A stretch of DNA of 6,531 nucleotides from Actinomycetota bacterium. Lineage in GTDB: Bacteria > Actinomycetota > Acidimicrobiia > Actinomarinales > Actinomarinaceae. Every line of letters begins with the position of its first letter. Within the stretch, counting starts at the first letter, position 1. The stretch covers positions 5,104 to 11,634 of the forward strand of contig PBPX01000036.1 of assembly GCA_002724835.1 (NCBI GenBank), in the 5' to 3' direction. The notes beneath the pieces are model-generated. The model did not search any database, was not told the origin of the DNA, and worked only from the letters and a program-made list of their open reading frames with translations. Below are positions 1 through 5,626 of this stretch, piece after piece. Position numbers and translations under genes: made by a program.

Positions 1-242
1 GTTACAACTGCACCAATTACACCACCTCTGTGTCCATGAACCATTTTTCCACCTGTATAACCAATAAGTATTGGTAACAAGCTCACGATCATAGGACCAA
101 CCATTTCAGATAGACCTTCGTTAGGTACCCATCCTGTTGGTATAAAGAGAGCTGTAATCAAACCCCAAGCAATGAAAGCTCCGATGTTAGGAATAACCAT
201 CCCTGCCATCGCGCCCCCAACGCGTTGTATGGATTCTTTCAT
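1..242 (-). CDS. mtlA: Mannitol-specific PTS EII, N-terminal part of the IIC domain (MtlA-like), cut by window edge
   Basis: Partial gene: only the first 80 codons are in the window and the 3' end lies to the left. The product would be the membrane permease domain that imports mannitol and phosphorylates it to mannitol 1-phosphate. The N-terminus shows MtlA hallmarks: [20 protein letters not shown] (about residues 19-38), then [19 protein letters not shown] and the HRGGVIGA stretch, which closely follow E. coli MtlA from memory. The ATG at 242 is chosen because AAAGGAG (257-251) sits 8 nt upstream. Whether IIB and IIA domains are fused, as in enterobacteria, cannot be seen. It points the same way as the glucitol-type PTS operon but is separated from it by about 590 nt, a convergent gene and its own promoter-like region, so it is probably a separate transcription unit. 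Specificity for mannitol is inferred from similarity and a related hexitol is possible. Confidence 0.93.
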   Translation of the reverse strand, partial: MKESIQRVGGAMAGMVIPNIGAFIAWGLITALFIPTGWVPNEGLSEMVGPMIVSLLPILIGYTGGKMVHGHRGGVIGAVV

Positions 243-268
243 TTTTCAATCTCCTTTGATTGATTAAT

Positions 269-286
269 TGTCGTATTTTTACGACA
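269..286. promoter_or_regulatory. 18-bp perfect palindrome, candidate operator at the mtlA start site
   Basis: The site reads TGTCGTA-TTTT-TACGACA: perfect 7-bp arms around an AT-only spacer. It lies directly downstream of the TATAAT box and about 11 nt upstream of the Shine-Dalgarno site, the usual place for a repressor operator. As RNA it could also form a small hairpin in the mtlA leader, but the four-base loop and absence of a U-run argue against a terminator. I do not recognise the cognate regulator, and no second copy was seen in the window. Confidence 0.5.
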
Positions 287-292
287 TTACCT

Positions 293-298
293 ATTATA
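293..298 (-). promoter_or_regulatory. Candidate -10 box of the mtlA promoter
   Basis: On the minus strand 298-293 reads TATAAT, a perfect sigma-70 -10 consensus about 50 nt upstream of the mtlA start. No good -35 hexamer lies 16-18 nt further upstream (the sequence there is AAGAAA-like) and there is no extended -10 TG, so the promoter may depend on an activator. The expected start point is near 286, inside the edge of the palindrome at 269-286. Confidence 0.5.
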
Positions 299-359
299 TG
301 AAACATCTTTTCTGTTTTCTTGATAAACAATGTGAAATTTAATTAATCAATGTAACTAA

Positions 360-400
360 TTTATTAAAAAAATGGTCTAGAAGACTATTTTTTTAATAAA
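360..400. terminator. Long inverted repeat with flanking A and T runs, probable bidirectional terminator
   Basis: Arms 360-378 and 382-400 (19 bp each) surround a 3-nt loop AGA. The only imperfection pairs G374 with T386, a G-U wobble in plus-strand RNA and an A-C mismatch in minus-strand RNA. The core ATGGTCT/AGACTAT is flanked by seven A on one side and seven T on the other, the form of a bidirectional intrinsic terminator. It lies between the 3' end of the long minus-strand operon (830) and the mtlA promoter, so it could stop minus-strand readthrough into mtlA. Because it is also 28 nt upstream of the plus-strand gene at 428, an attenuator role for that gene is an alternative. Confidence 0.5.
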
Positions 401-427
401 CAATGGCTGATTAGACTATAAAAATCA

Positions 428-823
428 GTGAATTATTTAAAAAACCTAGTAATTATTGCTTTTTTGATCGCTGCTTTAGTAGCTATATCTTTTGGTGCTA
501 CAAAATCCTTAGTTGTTAATACCTCTAAGCCTTTAACAAATGCTATTTCTGGTTCTTTTAGCATTCCTCCATCAGAAGTACTGTTTAACGAAGAAGGCGT
601 GACTGTAATTATTGAAAGAAGAAAAAAAGATGATGCCGAGGGAATAGTAAGCGACTGTTTAAATTATCACTCAGAAGAATATCCTGAATACAAAAACATA
701 TCCTGTAATTTGATTGTCAAAACAAACTTACTAATTGATAATAGTTGTGAATATATAGTTGGAACTTTGAATGAAAAAGAAGGGAAAAATATAATTAATT
801 TAAGTATTAATCCCGATTGTTAA
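428..823 (+). CDS. Small probably exported protein of unknown function, four cysteines
   Basis: I do not recognise this 131-residue protein. It begins with a short basic start and a hydrophobic segment (about residues 7-23, LVIIAFLIAALVAISFG), which fits a signal peptide or a single N-terminal membrane anchor. There is no lipobox cysteine. The rest is polar with four cysteines (77, 93, 107 and the very last residue, 131), which could make two disulfides in the periplasm or outside the cell. The start is GTG at 428 with no visible Shine-Dalgarno site, so the start is uncertain. It is the only plus-strand gene here, ends 6 nt from the end of the lipoyl gene (convergent), and sits just downstream of the inverted repeat at 360-400. 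The exported-protein architecture and lack of a better gene on the other strand argue that it is real, but it could be an accidental frame. Confidence 0.55.
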   Translation: MNYLKNLVIIAFLIAALVAISFGATKSLVVNTSKPLTNAISGSFSIPPSEVLFNEEGVTVIIERRKKDDAEGIVSDCLNYHSEEYPEYKNISCNLIVKTNLLIDNSCEYIVGTLNEKEGKNIINLSINPDC

Positions 824-829
824 AATCGA

Positions 830-1102
830 CTAATCAAAAATAGACCCTAAAAGACTATCTTCTTCTGTTTCAACTTCAGCTAATACTTCTCCAACATTTA
901 TTACCGAACCTTCTTCAATAAGTAACTTGGTTACCTTTCCTGTAAATGGAGAGTCAAGATCCATATCAACTTTATCAGTAGATATTTCTGCAATTATATC
1001 TCCTTTCTTGATTTCTGATCCCTCAGAAATATTCCATTTCAATAACTCTGCTTCAGTCATCTGATCAGACATCGCCGGCAATATTATATTTTCTTTACTC
1101 AT
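830..1102 (-). CDS. Free-standing lipoyl-domain protein (E2-type biotinyl/lipoyl carrier)
   Basis: This 90-residue protein is one lipoyl domain and little else. It has the start-proximal LPAMSDQM motif, the hairpin motif STDKVDMDL with Lys44 as the expected lipoylation site, and the closing SPFTGKVTKLLIEEG and VGEVLAEVE strands. It would carry acyl groups and electrons from the E1 enzyme encoded just upstream. Unlike dihydrolipoamide acyltransferases (usually about 400 residues), it lacks the peripheral-subunit-binding domain and the catalytic core. The sequence after the TAG stop shows no E2-like continuation in the same strand, so a simple frameshifted E2 is unlikely. ATG at 1102 is preferred over the TTG at 1108; it overlaps the E1 beta gene by 8 nt, which suggests translational coupling. 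An E2 core and E3 would have to come from elsewhere in the genome. Confidence 0.9.
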   Translation of the reverse strand: MSKENIILPAMSDQMTEAELLKWNISEGSEIKKGDIIAEISTDKVDMDLDSPFTGKVTKLLIEEGSVINVGEVLAEVETEEDSLLGSIFD

Positions 1103-2087
1103 TTTCAATTATTTCAATTATTGAATTTATAATATCATCTTTTTGAGGGATGACTTTATTCTCTAAATGTTTAGCTGAAGGCATAGGTGAATGTAGTCCA
1201 GATAATAATTTTGGTGGTGTTTTTATTTTTTTAAAAGCATCTGAGGAAACTACTCTTGTAATAATAGTCGAGCCAACGGAGCTATCACCAGAGGCTTCTT
1301 GACACATTAAAAGTCTCCCTGTTTTGTTTACAGAGCTTATGACTAGATCAACATCTAAAGGAGACAAAGTCATCAAGTCTATTAATTCAACTGAATACTT
1401 TTCTAATTGTTTATCCTTAATTGCCTCTTTAACAGTATTTACCATATTTGAATAAGAGACAACAGTAATGTCTGATCCTTCAGATACGATCTTTCCTTTA
1501 CCTAGTAGAGATGAGTCTTTTGGAAAATCATTTGTCTCTACCTCTTCTTTAATTTTATAAATTAACTTATGTTCCATAAATATTATTGGGTTTCTGTCAA
1601 CAAAAGACGCTAATAATAAATCGTAGGCATTCTGCGGTCCTGATGGTGTAACAACTTTCAATCCTGGGACATGGCAAAACCATGACTCAAGCGATTGACT
1701 ATGTTGAGCAGCAGCGCCAGTACCTCCTCCGCTTGCTCCTCTCACAATTAACGGAACATCCACTGAACCACCATACATAAAATGTAACTTGGCAGCTTGG
1801 TTTACAATTGGATCCATCGCATTAACTATAAAATCACTAAACTGCATCTCCACAATTGGTCTCATTCCAGTTATTGCAGCTCCTACCCCGAGACCAGCTA
1901 TAACGTCTTCTGAAATAGGTGTATCTTTTACTCTGTTCTCTCCGTATTGTTCAAGCAGGCCATCTGTTACTCCAAATGCTCCACCATATATACCAATATC
2001 TTCTCCTGCTAAAAACGCCTCTTCATAATTATCTAAACATAGAGAAAGGGCTTTTTTAATTGCTTGACCAGTTGACATTTCAGGCAT
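1095..2087 (-). CDS. acoB: Thiamine-diphosphate-dependent dehydrogenase E1 beta subunit, acetoin dehydrogenase type (AcoB-like)
   Basis: A 330-residue protein of full length for E1 beta subunits of 2-oxo acid and acetoin dehydrogenase complexes. Visible family landmarks are GEDIGIYGGAFGVT (28-41), TPISE with the conserved Glu60 expected to touch thiamine diphosphate, the MQFSDFI segment (81-87), GGGTGAAAQHSQSLE (120-134) with the expected catalytic His129, and VVTPSGPQNAYDLL (145-158). With E1 alpha it would form a heterotetramer that cleaves a 2-oxo acid or an acyloin and transfers the acyl group to a lipoyl arm. The gene overlaps E1 alpha by 8 nt; ATG at 2087 has AGGA 6 nt upstream, so it is preferred over the ATG at 2078. 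Family placement is strong. The choice of acetoin over pyruvate dehydrogenase rests mainly on the partner subunit and is less certain. Confidence 0.92.
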   Translation of the reverse strand: MPEMSTGQAIKKALSLCLDNYEEAFLAGEDIGIYGGAFGVTDGLLEQYGENRVKDTPISEDVIAGLGVGAAITGMRPIVEMQFSDFIVNAMDPIVNQAAKLHFMYGGSVDVPLIVRGASGGGTGAAAQHSQSLESWFCHVPGLKVVTPSGPQNAYDLLLASFVDRNPIIFMEHKLIYKIKEEVETNDFPKDSSLLGKGKIVSEGSDITVVSYSNMVNTVKEAIKDKQLEKYSVELIDLMTLSPLDVDLVISSVNKTGRLLMCQEASGDSSVGSTIITRVVSSDAFKKIKTPPKLLSGLHSPMPSAKHLENKVIPQKDDIINSIIEIIENE

Positions 2088-3039
2088 AGGAGTCCTCTTC
2101 TAAGTTTGTTTCAGAACTTTCAGGTGACTCTAAAGCTTTTTTTACAGAATTTTTTATTTCTTCTTTTACTTCGTTTTCAATATTTTCTAAATCTGACTTC
2201 TTAAAACCTTCTTCTAATAATTTTCCACTAAATCTAATCAGCGGATCTTTTTCTTCTTTCCAAAAATTTATTTCTTCATCTGTTCTATATAAATTTCTAT
2301 CTGATTTTGAGTGACCTCTATATCTATATGTGACACACTCAATAAACCTTGGCTTCCCTTTGGACAAGACACTTTCTTTACATCCAGCTACAGTTTCATA
2401 AACATTCTCAACATCGTTTCCGTCAATGGAGATACCTTCAATACCATAAGACTCTGCTCTTTTTATGATTGATCCTCCAGCAATGGCATTCTCAGAAGCC
2501 ATTGACATTCCATATTGATTGTTTTCACATAAAAATATAACTGGTAATTCCCATAAAGAAGCAAGGTTTAGTGCTTCATGAAATGAGCCTTCATTAACTG
2601 CTCCATCACCAAAAAAACACAATATTACATTGTCTTTTTTCTGCATTTTTAAGGAGTGACCTGCACCAACTGCAATCGTTAGACTGCCTGCTACAACACC
2701 ATTAGCACCTAGGTTTCCATTGGAAAGGTCAGCAATATGCATGGAACCTCCCCTTCCTCTACAGTATCCATCTTCTCTGCCTAATAATTCAGCAAACATT
2801 CGAAAAGTATCAGCTCCTTTTGCTAAACAGTGGCCATGACCTCTATGTGTTGAAGTAATTAAATCTTCTTTAGTTAAGGCAAGGCACGCCCCTGTAGCAG
2901 TTGCTTCTTGTCCTATTGATAAGTGCATTGTTCCATGCAAAATACCTCTTGAAAACATTTCTTCAAGAGCCTCTTCAAACAGTCGAATTAAAAGCATCGT
3001 TCTAAAAAGTTCTAATTTTTTATTATTATCTAAGCTCAT
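2080..3039 (-). CDS. acoA: Thiamine-diphosphate-dependent dehydrogenase E1 alpha subunit, acetoin dehydrogenase type (AcoA-like)
   Basis: A 319-residue E1 alpha subunit of usual length. It shows STHRGHGHCLAKG (63-75), GYCRGRGGSMHIAD (91-104), the thiamine diphosphate motif starting at GDG (144-146) and ending with Asn173/Asn174 in CENNQYG, and the regulatory-loop-like YRYRGHSKSD (238-247). The THRGHGHC and CRG-GGSMHIAD wording matches acetoin dehydrogenase AcoA better than mitochondrial-type pyruvate dehydrogenase. The enzyme class cleaves acetoin to acetaldehyde plus an acetyl group that is passed to lipoamide. The gene starts 3 nt after the DRL-like oxidoreductase gene and overlaps E1 beta by 8 nt, so E1 activity is very likely coupled to that oxidoreductase's product rather than to acetoin itself (inference). 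The last about 20 residues are acidic and poorly conserved. Confidence 0.93.
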   Translation of the reverse strand: MSLDNNKKLELFRTMLLIRLFEEALEEMFSRGILHGTMHLSIGQEATATGACLALTKEDLITSTHRGHGHCLAKGADTFRMFAELLGREDGYCRGRGGSMHIADLSNGNLGANGVVAGSLTIAVGAGHSLKMQKKDNVILCFFGDGAVNEGSFHEALNLASLWELPVIFLCENNQYGMSMASENAIAGGSIIKRAESYGIEGISIDGNDVENVYETVAGCKESVLSKGKPRFIECVTYRYRGHSKSDRNLYRTDEEINFWKEEKDPLIRFSGKLLEEGFKKSDLENIENEVKEEIKNSVKKALESPESSETNLEEDSYA

Positions 3040-3042
3040 TTT

Positions 3043-4293
3043 TTAATTCTTTTGTTTTTTACGTAATTCATTAATTAAGTTTTCAGGAAGCTCGACACTT
3101 TCCAAAGATATAGGATCTCCTGCTTTAATTGATTTAGTAACTGTTCCGCCCTCAAGTAATCCCAGAGGTGCTAAACCTTTTGAATCTGATACTGGATAGG
3201 CTACGCCGTAAGAACAAAATCCACCGATTCCATCTATGTTCTCGCCAGGTTCTAAATCTTTTTTTGCATGACCAACTACTTCAGAGATCCAAGTTTTAGG
3301 TTGCAATCCAGGTTCATTATTAATTACTGCCATTCCAACGCTCCTTGGTGCTTCAACTGAGGCTAAATGATATGGTCTATAAAGTGTGTAGTACGGCCCT
3401 TCTCCCATTGAGAGATACTCCATTTCTTCAATAACAGTAGGACTATCACTTTTAACAATAGAAAATACACCTGGCGCTGGTCCAAACGCAAAGTCAACTC
3501 TTCCAGAACTACTGAGTACTCCTCCGTCTTCTTCTGGAATTAGTTTTTTATTTAAATCTTTTACTTCAGAGATAGGTCCATTCATACCAATTTTGTCAAG
3601 AGGAAGGTTTATTCCATTCGACAGAGCAGTCATTTCAATCATAGTTTTACTTCCATCAACAAAACTTGCTAACATTTTAGGATTCATTTTTTTCTTGTTT
3701 GCTTCATCTTTTAATGAATCTGGTGTAGCTTTTTGATCCAGAGGATTATTTTTACCTTTGCCTACACAAACTACTTCAAATCCTGTATCTATTGAAAAGT
3801 CATAGAGCTCTTTGCAAACTACTGGCTCGTCACCATTCGCAACACTATAAACAACATCTTTTTGTTTTGATAACTCAGCTAAATATAAACCTATAGTTAT
3901 ATCTGTCTCTACATTAAGCATTAAAACATGTTTACCCGCTAACAAACAAGAGTGGGCAACCTCTGCTCCTACCCATGGAACTCCTGTTGCCTCATAAACA
4001 ATATCTATTGGAAGCTCAGCGAGTGCTTTTACGTCTGAAACTACCCCTCCGTTTCCTTTTTCTATTGATGAGCTAGCATCAGCATCGTAACCTATTGAAT
4101 TCACACCAGATAGAGTTAAAGCATTTTCTGCACGAGTCTTATCTATGTCTGCACAAGCAACTAGTTCCATTCCTTTTATCTTCCCAATTTGAGCAGCTAA
4201 ACCTGTACCCATTTGTCCAGCACCTACTAGTCCAACCCTTACAGGTCTGCCTATATTTTTTTCTCTTTCAAGTAATGCTTCAGTTAAATTCAT
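3043..4293 (-). CDS. DRL-like (DXR-like) NAD(P)-dependent oxidoreductase with C-terminal SAF-like region
   Basis: A 416-residue protein with an N-terminal Rossmann fold: VGLVGAGQMG (20-29) binds the dinucleotide, followed by the acidic strand end ADID (48-51) and YEATG (100-104). The Rossmann part resembles homoserine dehydrogenase. The middle (about 150-310) carries ANGDEP, VGKGKNNPLD, FVDGSKTMIEM and YTLYRPYHL, which I recognise as typical of the DRL family. The C-terminus (about 341-400) is SAF-like. The Brucella member DRL replaces DXR, converting 1-deoxy-D-xylulose 5-phosphate to 2-C-methyl-D-erythritol 4-phosphate, but many family members have unknown roles. ATG at 4293 overlaps the IIA stop by one base (TAATG). 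Its position between a polyol PTS and an E1 enzyme suggests a catabolic oxidation or oxidative isomerisation of a polyol phosphate, possibly the DRL reaction in reverse. The assignment to the family is good; the substrate is inferred. Confidence 0.82.
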   Translation of the reverse strand: MNLTEALLEREKNIGRPVRVGLVGAGQMGTGLAAQIGKIKGMELVACADIDKTRAENALTLSGVNSIGYDADASSSIEKGNGGVVSDVKALAELPIDIVYEATGVPWVGAEVAHSCLLAGKHVLMLNVETDITIGLYLAELSKQKDVVYSVANGDEPVVCKELYDFSIDTGFEVVCVGKGKNNPLDQKATPDSLKDEANKKKMNPKMLASFVDGSKTMIEMTALSNGINLPLDKIGMNGPISEVKDLNKKLIPEEDGGVLSSSGRVDFAFGPAPGVFSIVKSDSPTVIEEMEYLSMGEGPYYTLYRPYHLASVEAPRSVGMAVINNEPGLQPKTWISEVVGHAKKDLEPGENIDGIGGFCSYGVAYPVSDSKGLAPLGLLEGGTVTKSIKAGDPISLESVELPENLINELRKKQKN

Positions 4294-4649
4294 TAGTAAA
4301 TATTTATTGTGTCACCAACAACTATATCGGGAATCTTTGAATATGAACAACTGACATCTCCTGGCAAAGCTGCTTCTTCTGCAGAATCTAGTTTTAATAC
4401 CAAATGACCTAGATTTTTAAAATTTTCATTAGCAACCTCTCCAATAGATGTTACTTTTAAAACTTCGCCTGATAATTCTATAGTTGTACCAACAGCAATA
4501 TCCCCATTAACAGGTTTCAACTCGTGTACTACTGCTACATCTTGGAGTTCTTCAGGAGCATTATCTCCAAAAAATACAACTATTCCTTCAGCTAAAAAAA
4601 GCTCTGATTGTTCCCCTAATTTGACAATTTTTGAGGAATATATTGACAT
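4293..4649 (-). CDS. srlB: PTS glucitol/sorbitol-type EIIA component (SrlB-like)
   Basis: A cytoplasmic 118-residue phosphocarrier, the family's usual length. It takes phosphate from HPr and hands it to the IIB protein. By memory alignment with E. coli SrlB, the stretch APEELQDVAVVHEL (31-44) places His42 at the expected phosphohistidine site, and VTSIGEVANENFKNLGHLVLKLD (66-88) matches the conserved VTAVGSVAEDNLRELGHVTLRF region. The gene begins directly after the IIB stop (TAA then ATG, zero spacing) and ends in TAATG with the oxidoreductase start. The polyol transported may differ from glucitol, because the operon lacks a sorbitol-6-phosphate dehydrogenase gene in this window. Confidence 0.92.
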   Translation of the reverse strand: MSIYSSKIVKLGEQSELFLAEGIVVFFGDNAPEELQDVAVVHELKPVNGDIAVGTTIELSGEVLKVTSIGEVANENFKNLGHLVLKLDSAEEAALPGDVSCSYSKIPDIVVGDTINIY

Positions 4650-5027
4650 TTAGGCTTCTGTTATTTGATCCTCAGAAACTCCAGATACAAAATTTTCTTC
4701 TTTAATGAATTGAGCAAGAGGTCCTGCTGGTGTTGTATCATGAATATCAATTGTTGGAACTCCCTTCATTGGATAAACACCGATTCTAGCTGTTCCTCCA
4801 CAGTCAATAACCGCACAAGCCATTGCTTTGAAGCTTCCTTCTGGAGATGATTTAAAACCATCGAAGGCTTCTGCTCCTGTCATATCAGCAATTTTTTGAG
4901 CAACTGGATGTATTCCGCCACCTGTAATGCAAACTATATATTTTTTTTCAGAATCAGGGGCCACCTCTAAAGGACCTCCCCATCCACTTGGGCCAGCTTC
5001 AACTTTTACTTTTTTATATTCTGCCAT
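4650..5027 (-). CDS. srlE: PTS glucitol/sorbitol-type EIIB component (free-standing N-terminal domain of SrlE)
   Basis: A 125-residue protein equal to the N-terminal IIB domain of E. coli SrlE. GWGGPLEV (16-23), DGFKSSPEG (56-64), VIDCGGTARIGVYP (73-86) and GPLAQFIKEENFVSGV (102-117) all match. Cys76 is the expected phosphocysteine that receives phosphate from IIA and donates it to the sugar alcohol. In E. coli this domain is fused to a IIC domain in one 319-residue protein; here it ends at TAA right where the domain ends, with no membrane part. The ATG at 5027 has AAGGAG 6 nt upstream. It follows its IIC partner gene, separated by 74 nt that contain a strong hairpin, and abuts the IIA gene. 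Confidence 0.93.
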   Translation of the reverse strand: MAEYKKVKVEAGPSGWGGPLEVAPDSEKKYIVCITGGGIHPVAQKIADMTGAEAFDGFKSSPEGSFKAMACAVIDCGGTARIGVYPMKGVPTIDIHDTTPAGPLAQFIKEENFVSGVSEDQITEA

Positions 5028-5044
5028 TTTTACTCCTTAAATAC

Positions 5045-5078
5045 TTGTAACGCTCTGATTTTACACAGAGCGTTACAA
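5045..5078 (-). promoter_or_regulatory. Perfect 13-bp intercistronic hairpin between IIC and IIB genes
   Basis: Arms TTGTAACGCTCTG (5045-5057) and CAGAGCGTTACAA (5066-5078) pair perfectly around an 8-nt loop. On the transcribed (minus) strand the stem ends 18 nt before the start of IIB and is not followed by a U-run but by the Shine-Dalgarno site, so it is unlikely to be an efficient terminator. A weaker hairpin at 5076-5090 (CAATTT/AAATTG) shares bases with it, so the two cannot form fully together. The likely role is mRNA processing, stabilisation of one part of the transcript, or translation control of IIB. A protein-binding operator is also possible. Confidence 0.6.
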
Positions 5079-5101
5079 TTTATAAAATTGTTTAACTAAA
5101 T

Positions 5102-5626
5102 TTACAAACCTAGTGCAAACAAATAACCAACAACTACAGAAATTGGTCCAGTTATCATTCTACTTGTAAGAACTGCTGGAACTCCAACCTCTACAGTCTC
5201 AGGCTCAGCTTCGCCTAAGGCTAAACCGACGGGAACAAAGTCACACCCAACCTGGGGGTTAATTGCAAACAATGCAGGTAGTGCCATAGAAACATCAATA
5301 TTTCCACGACCAATTTCTGTACCAACTAAGACTCCAACAATTTGTGCTATAACAGCACCTGGTCCTAGTAGTGGTGACAGAATAGGTATTGCACAAATGA
5401 CACATACGATCATTAGTCCACCTAAGCTACTTGCAAACCCTTTTATTCCGTTAGCAATAATATCACCAACACCTGTTTCTAATATCAATCCAATGACAAA
5501 AGTCACAAATGCCATAAATGGAATAATAGTTTTTAGACATAGATCAACAGCATCTCGACCTGCTTGGAACAATGTTCCAACAACTCCACCTACTGATCTA
5601 CCTATACGTTCTATTAAAGCTTGCAT
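5102..5626 (-). CDS. srlE: PTS glucitol/sorbitol-type EIIC component (free-standing C-terminal half of SrlE)
   Basis: A 174-residue membrane protein equal to the C-terminal half of E. coli SrlE. FQAGRDAVDLCLKTIIPFMAF (20-40), PILSPLLGPGAVIAQIVGVLVG (81-102), LPALFAINPQVGCDFVPVGLALGEA (116-140) and VGVPAVLTSR (147-156) follow the E. coli sequence closely. Hydrophobic segments lie about 34-49, 69-85, 89-104 and 155-173. Together with the SrlA-like protein it would form the transport channel. ATG at 5626 is chosen over an upstream ATG at 5656: the sequence AAGGAGGTG ends 8 nt before it, it overlaps the SrlA stop by one base (TAATG), and the homology begins there. The IIB domain that is normally fused in front is instead encoded by the next gene downstream. 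Confidence 0.92.
   Translation of the reverse strand: MQALIERIGRSVGGVVGTLFQAGRDAVDLCLKTIIPFMAFVTFVIGLILETGVGDIIANGIKGFASSLGGLMIVCVICAIPILSPLLGPGAVIAQIVGVLVGTEIGRGNIDVSMALPALFAINPQVGCDFVPVGLALGEAEPETVEVGVPAVLTSRMITGPISVVVGYLFALGL

Noticed and set aside
331..335. TGTGA upstream of mtlA as a CRP site
   Set aside because: Only a half-site; the expected TCACA partner six bases away is absent.
814..828. CGATT/AATCG inverted repeat at the convergent gene ends as a terminator
   Set aside because: Only a 5-bp stem without a T-run; too weak to call.
830..1102. Lipoyl protein as a biotin carrier or glycine cleavage H protein
   Set aside because: The motif around the modified lysine is DKVDM as in E2 lipoyl domains, not the MKM of biotin carriers, and the length and flanking motifs do not match GcvH.
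1103..1108. TTG at 1108 as start of the lipoyl-domain gene (92 residues)
   Set aside because: An ATG two codons later (1102) gives the same 8-nt overlap seen at the E1 alpha/E1 beta junction; neither has a clear Shine-Dalgarno site, so the ATG is preferred.
1789..2028. Plus-strand open frame opposite E1 beta
   Set aside because: Lies fully inside a well-supported conserved gene on the other strand and has no recognisable protein features.
4095..4340. Plus-strand open frame opposite the DRL-like gene and IIA
   Set aside because: Spans two well-supported minus-strand genes, low-complexity translation and no ribosome binding site.
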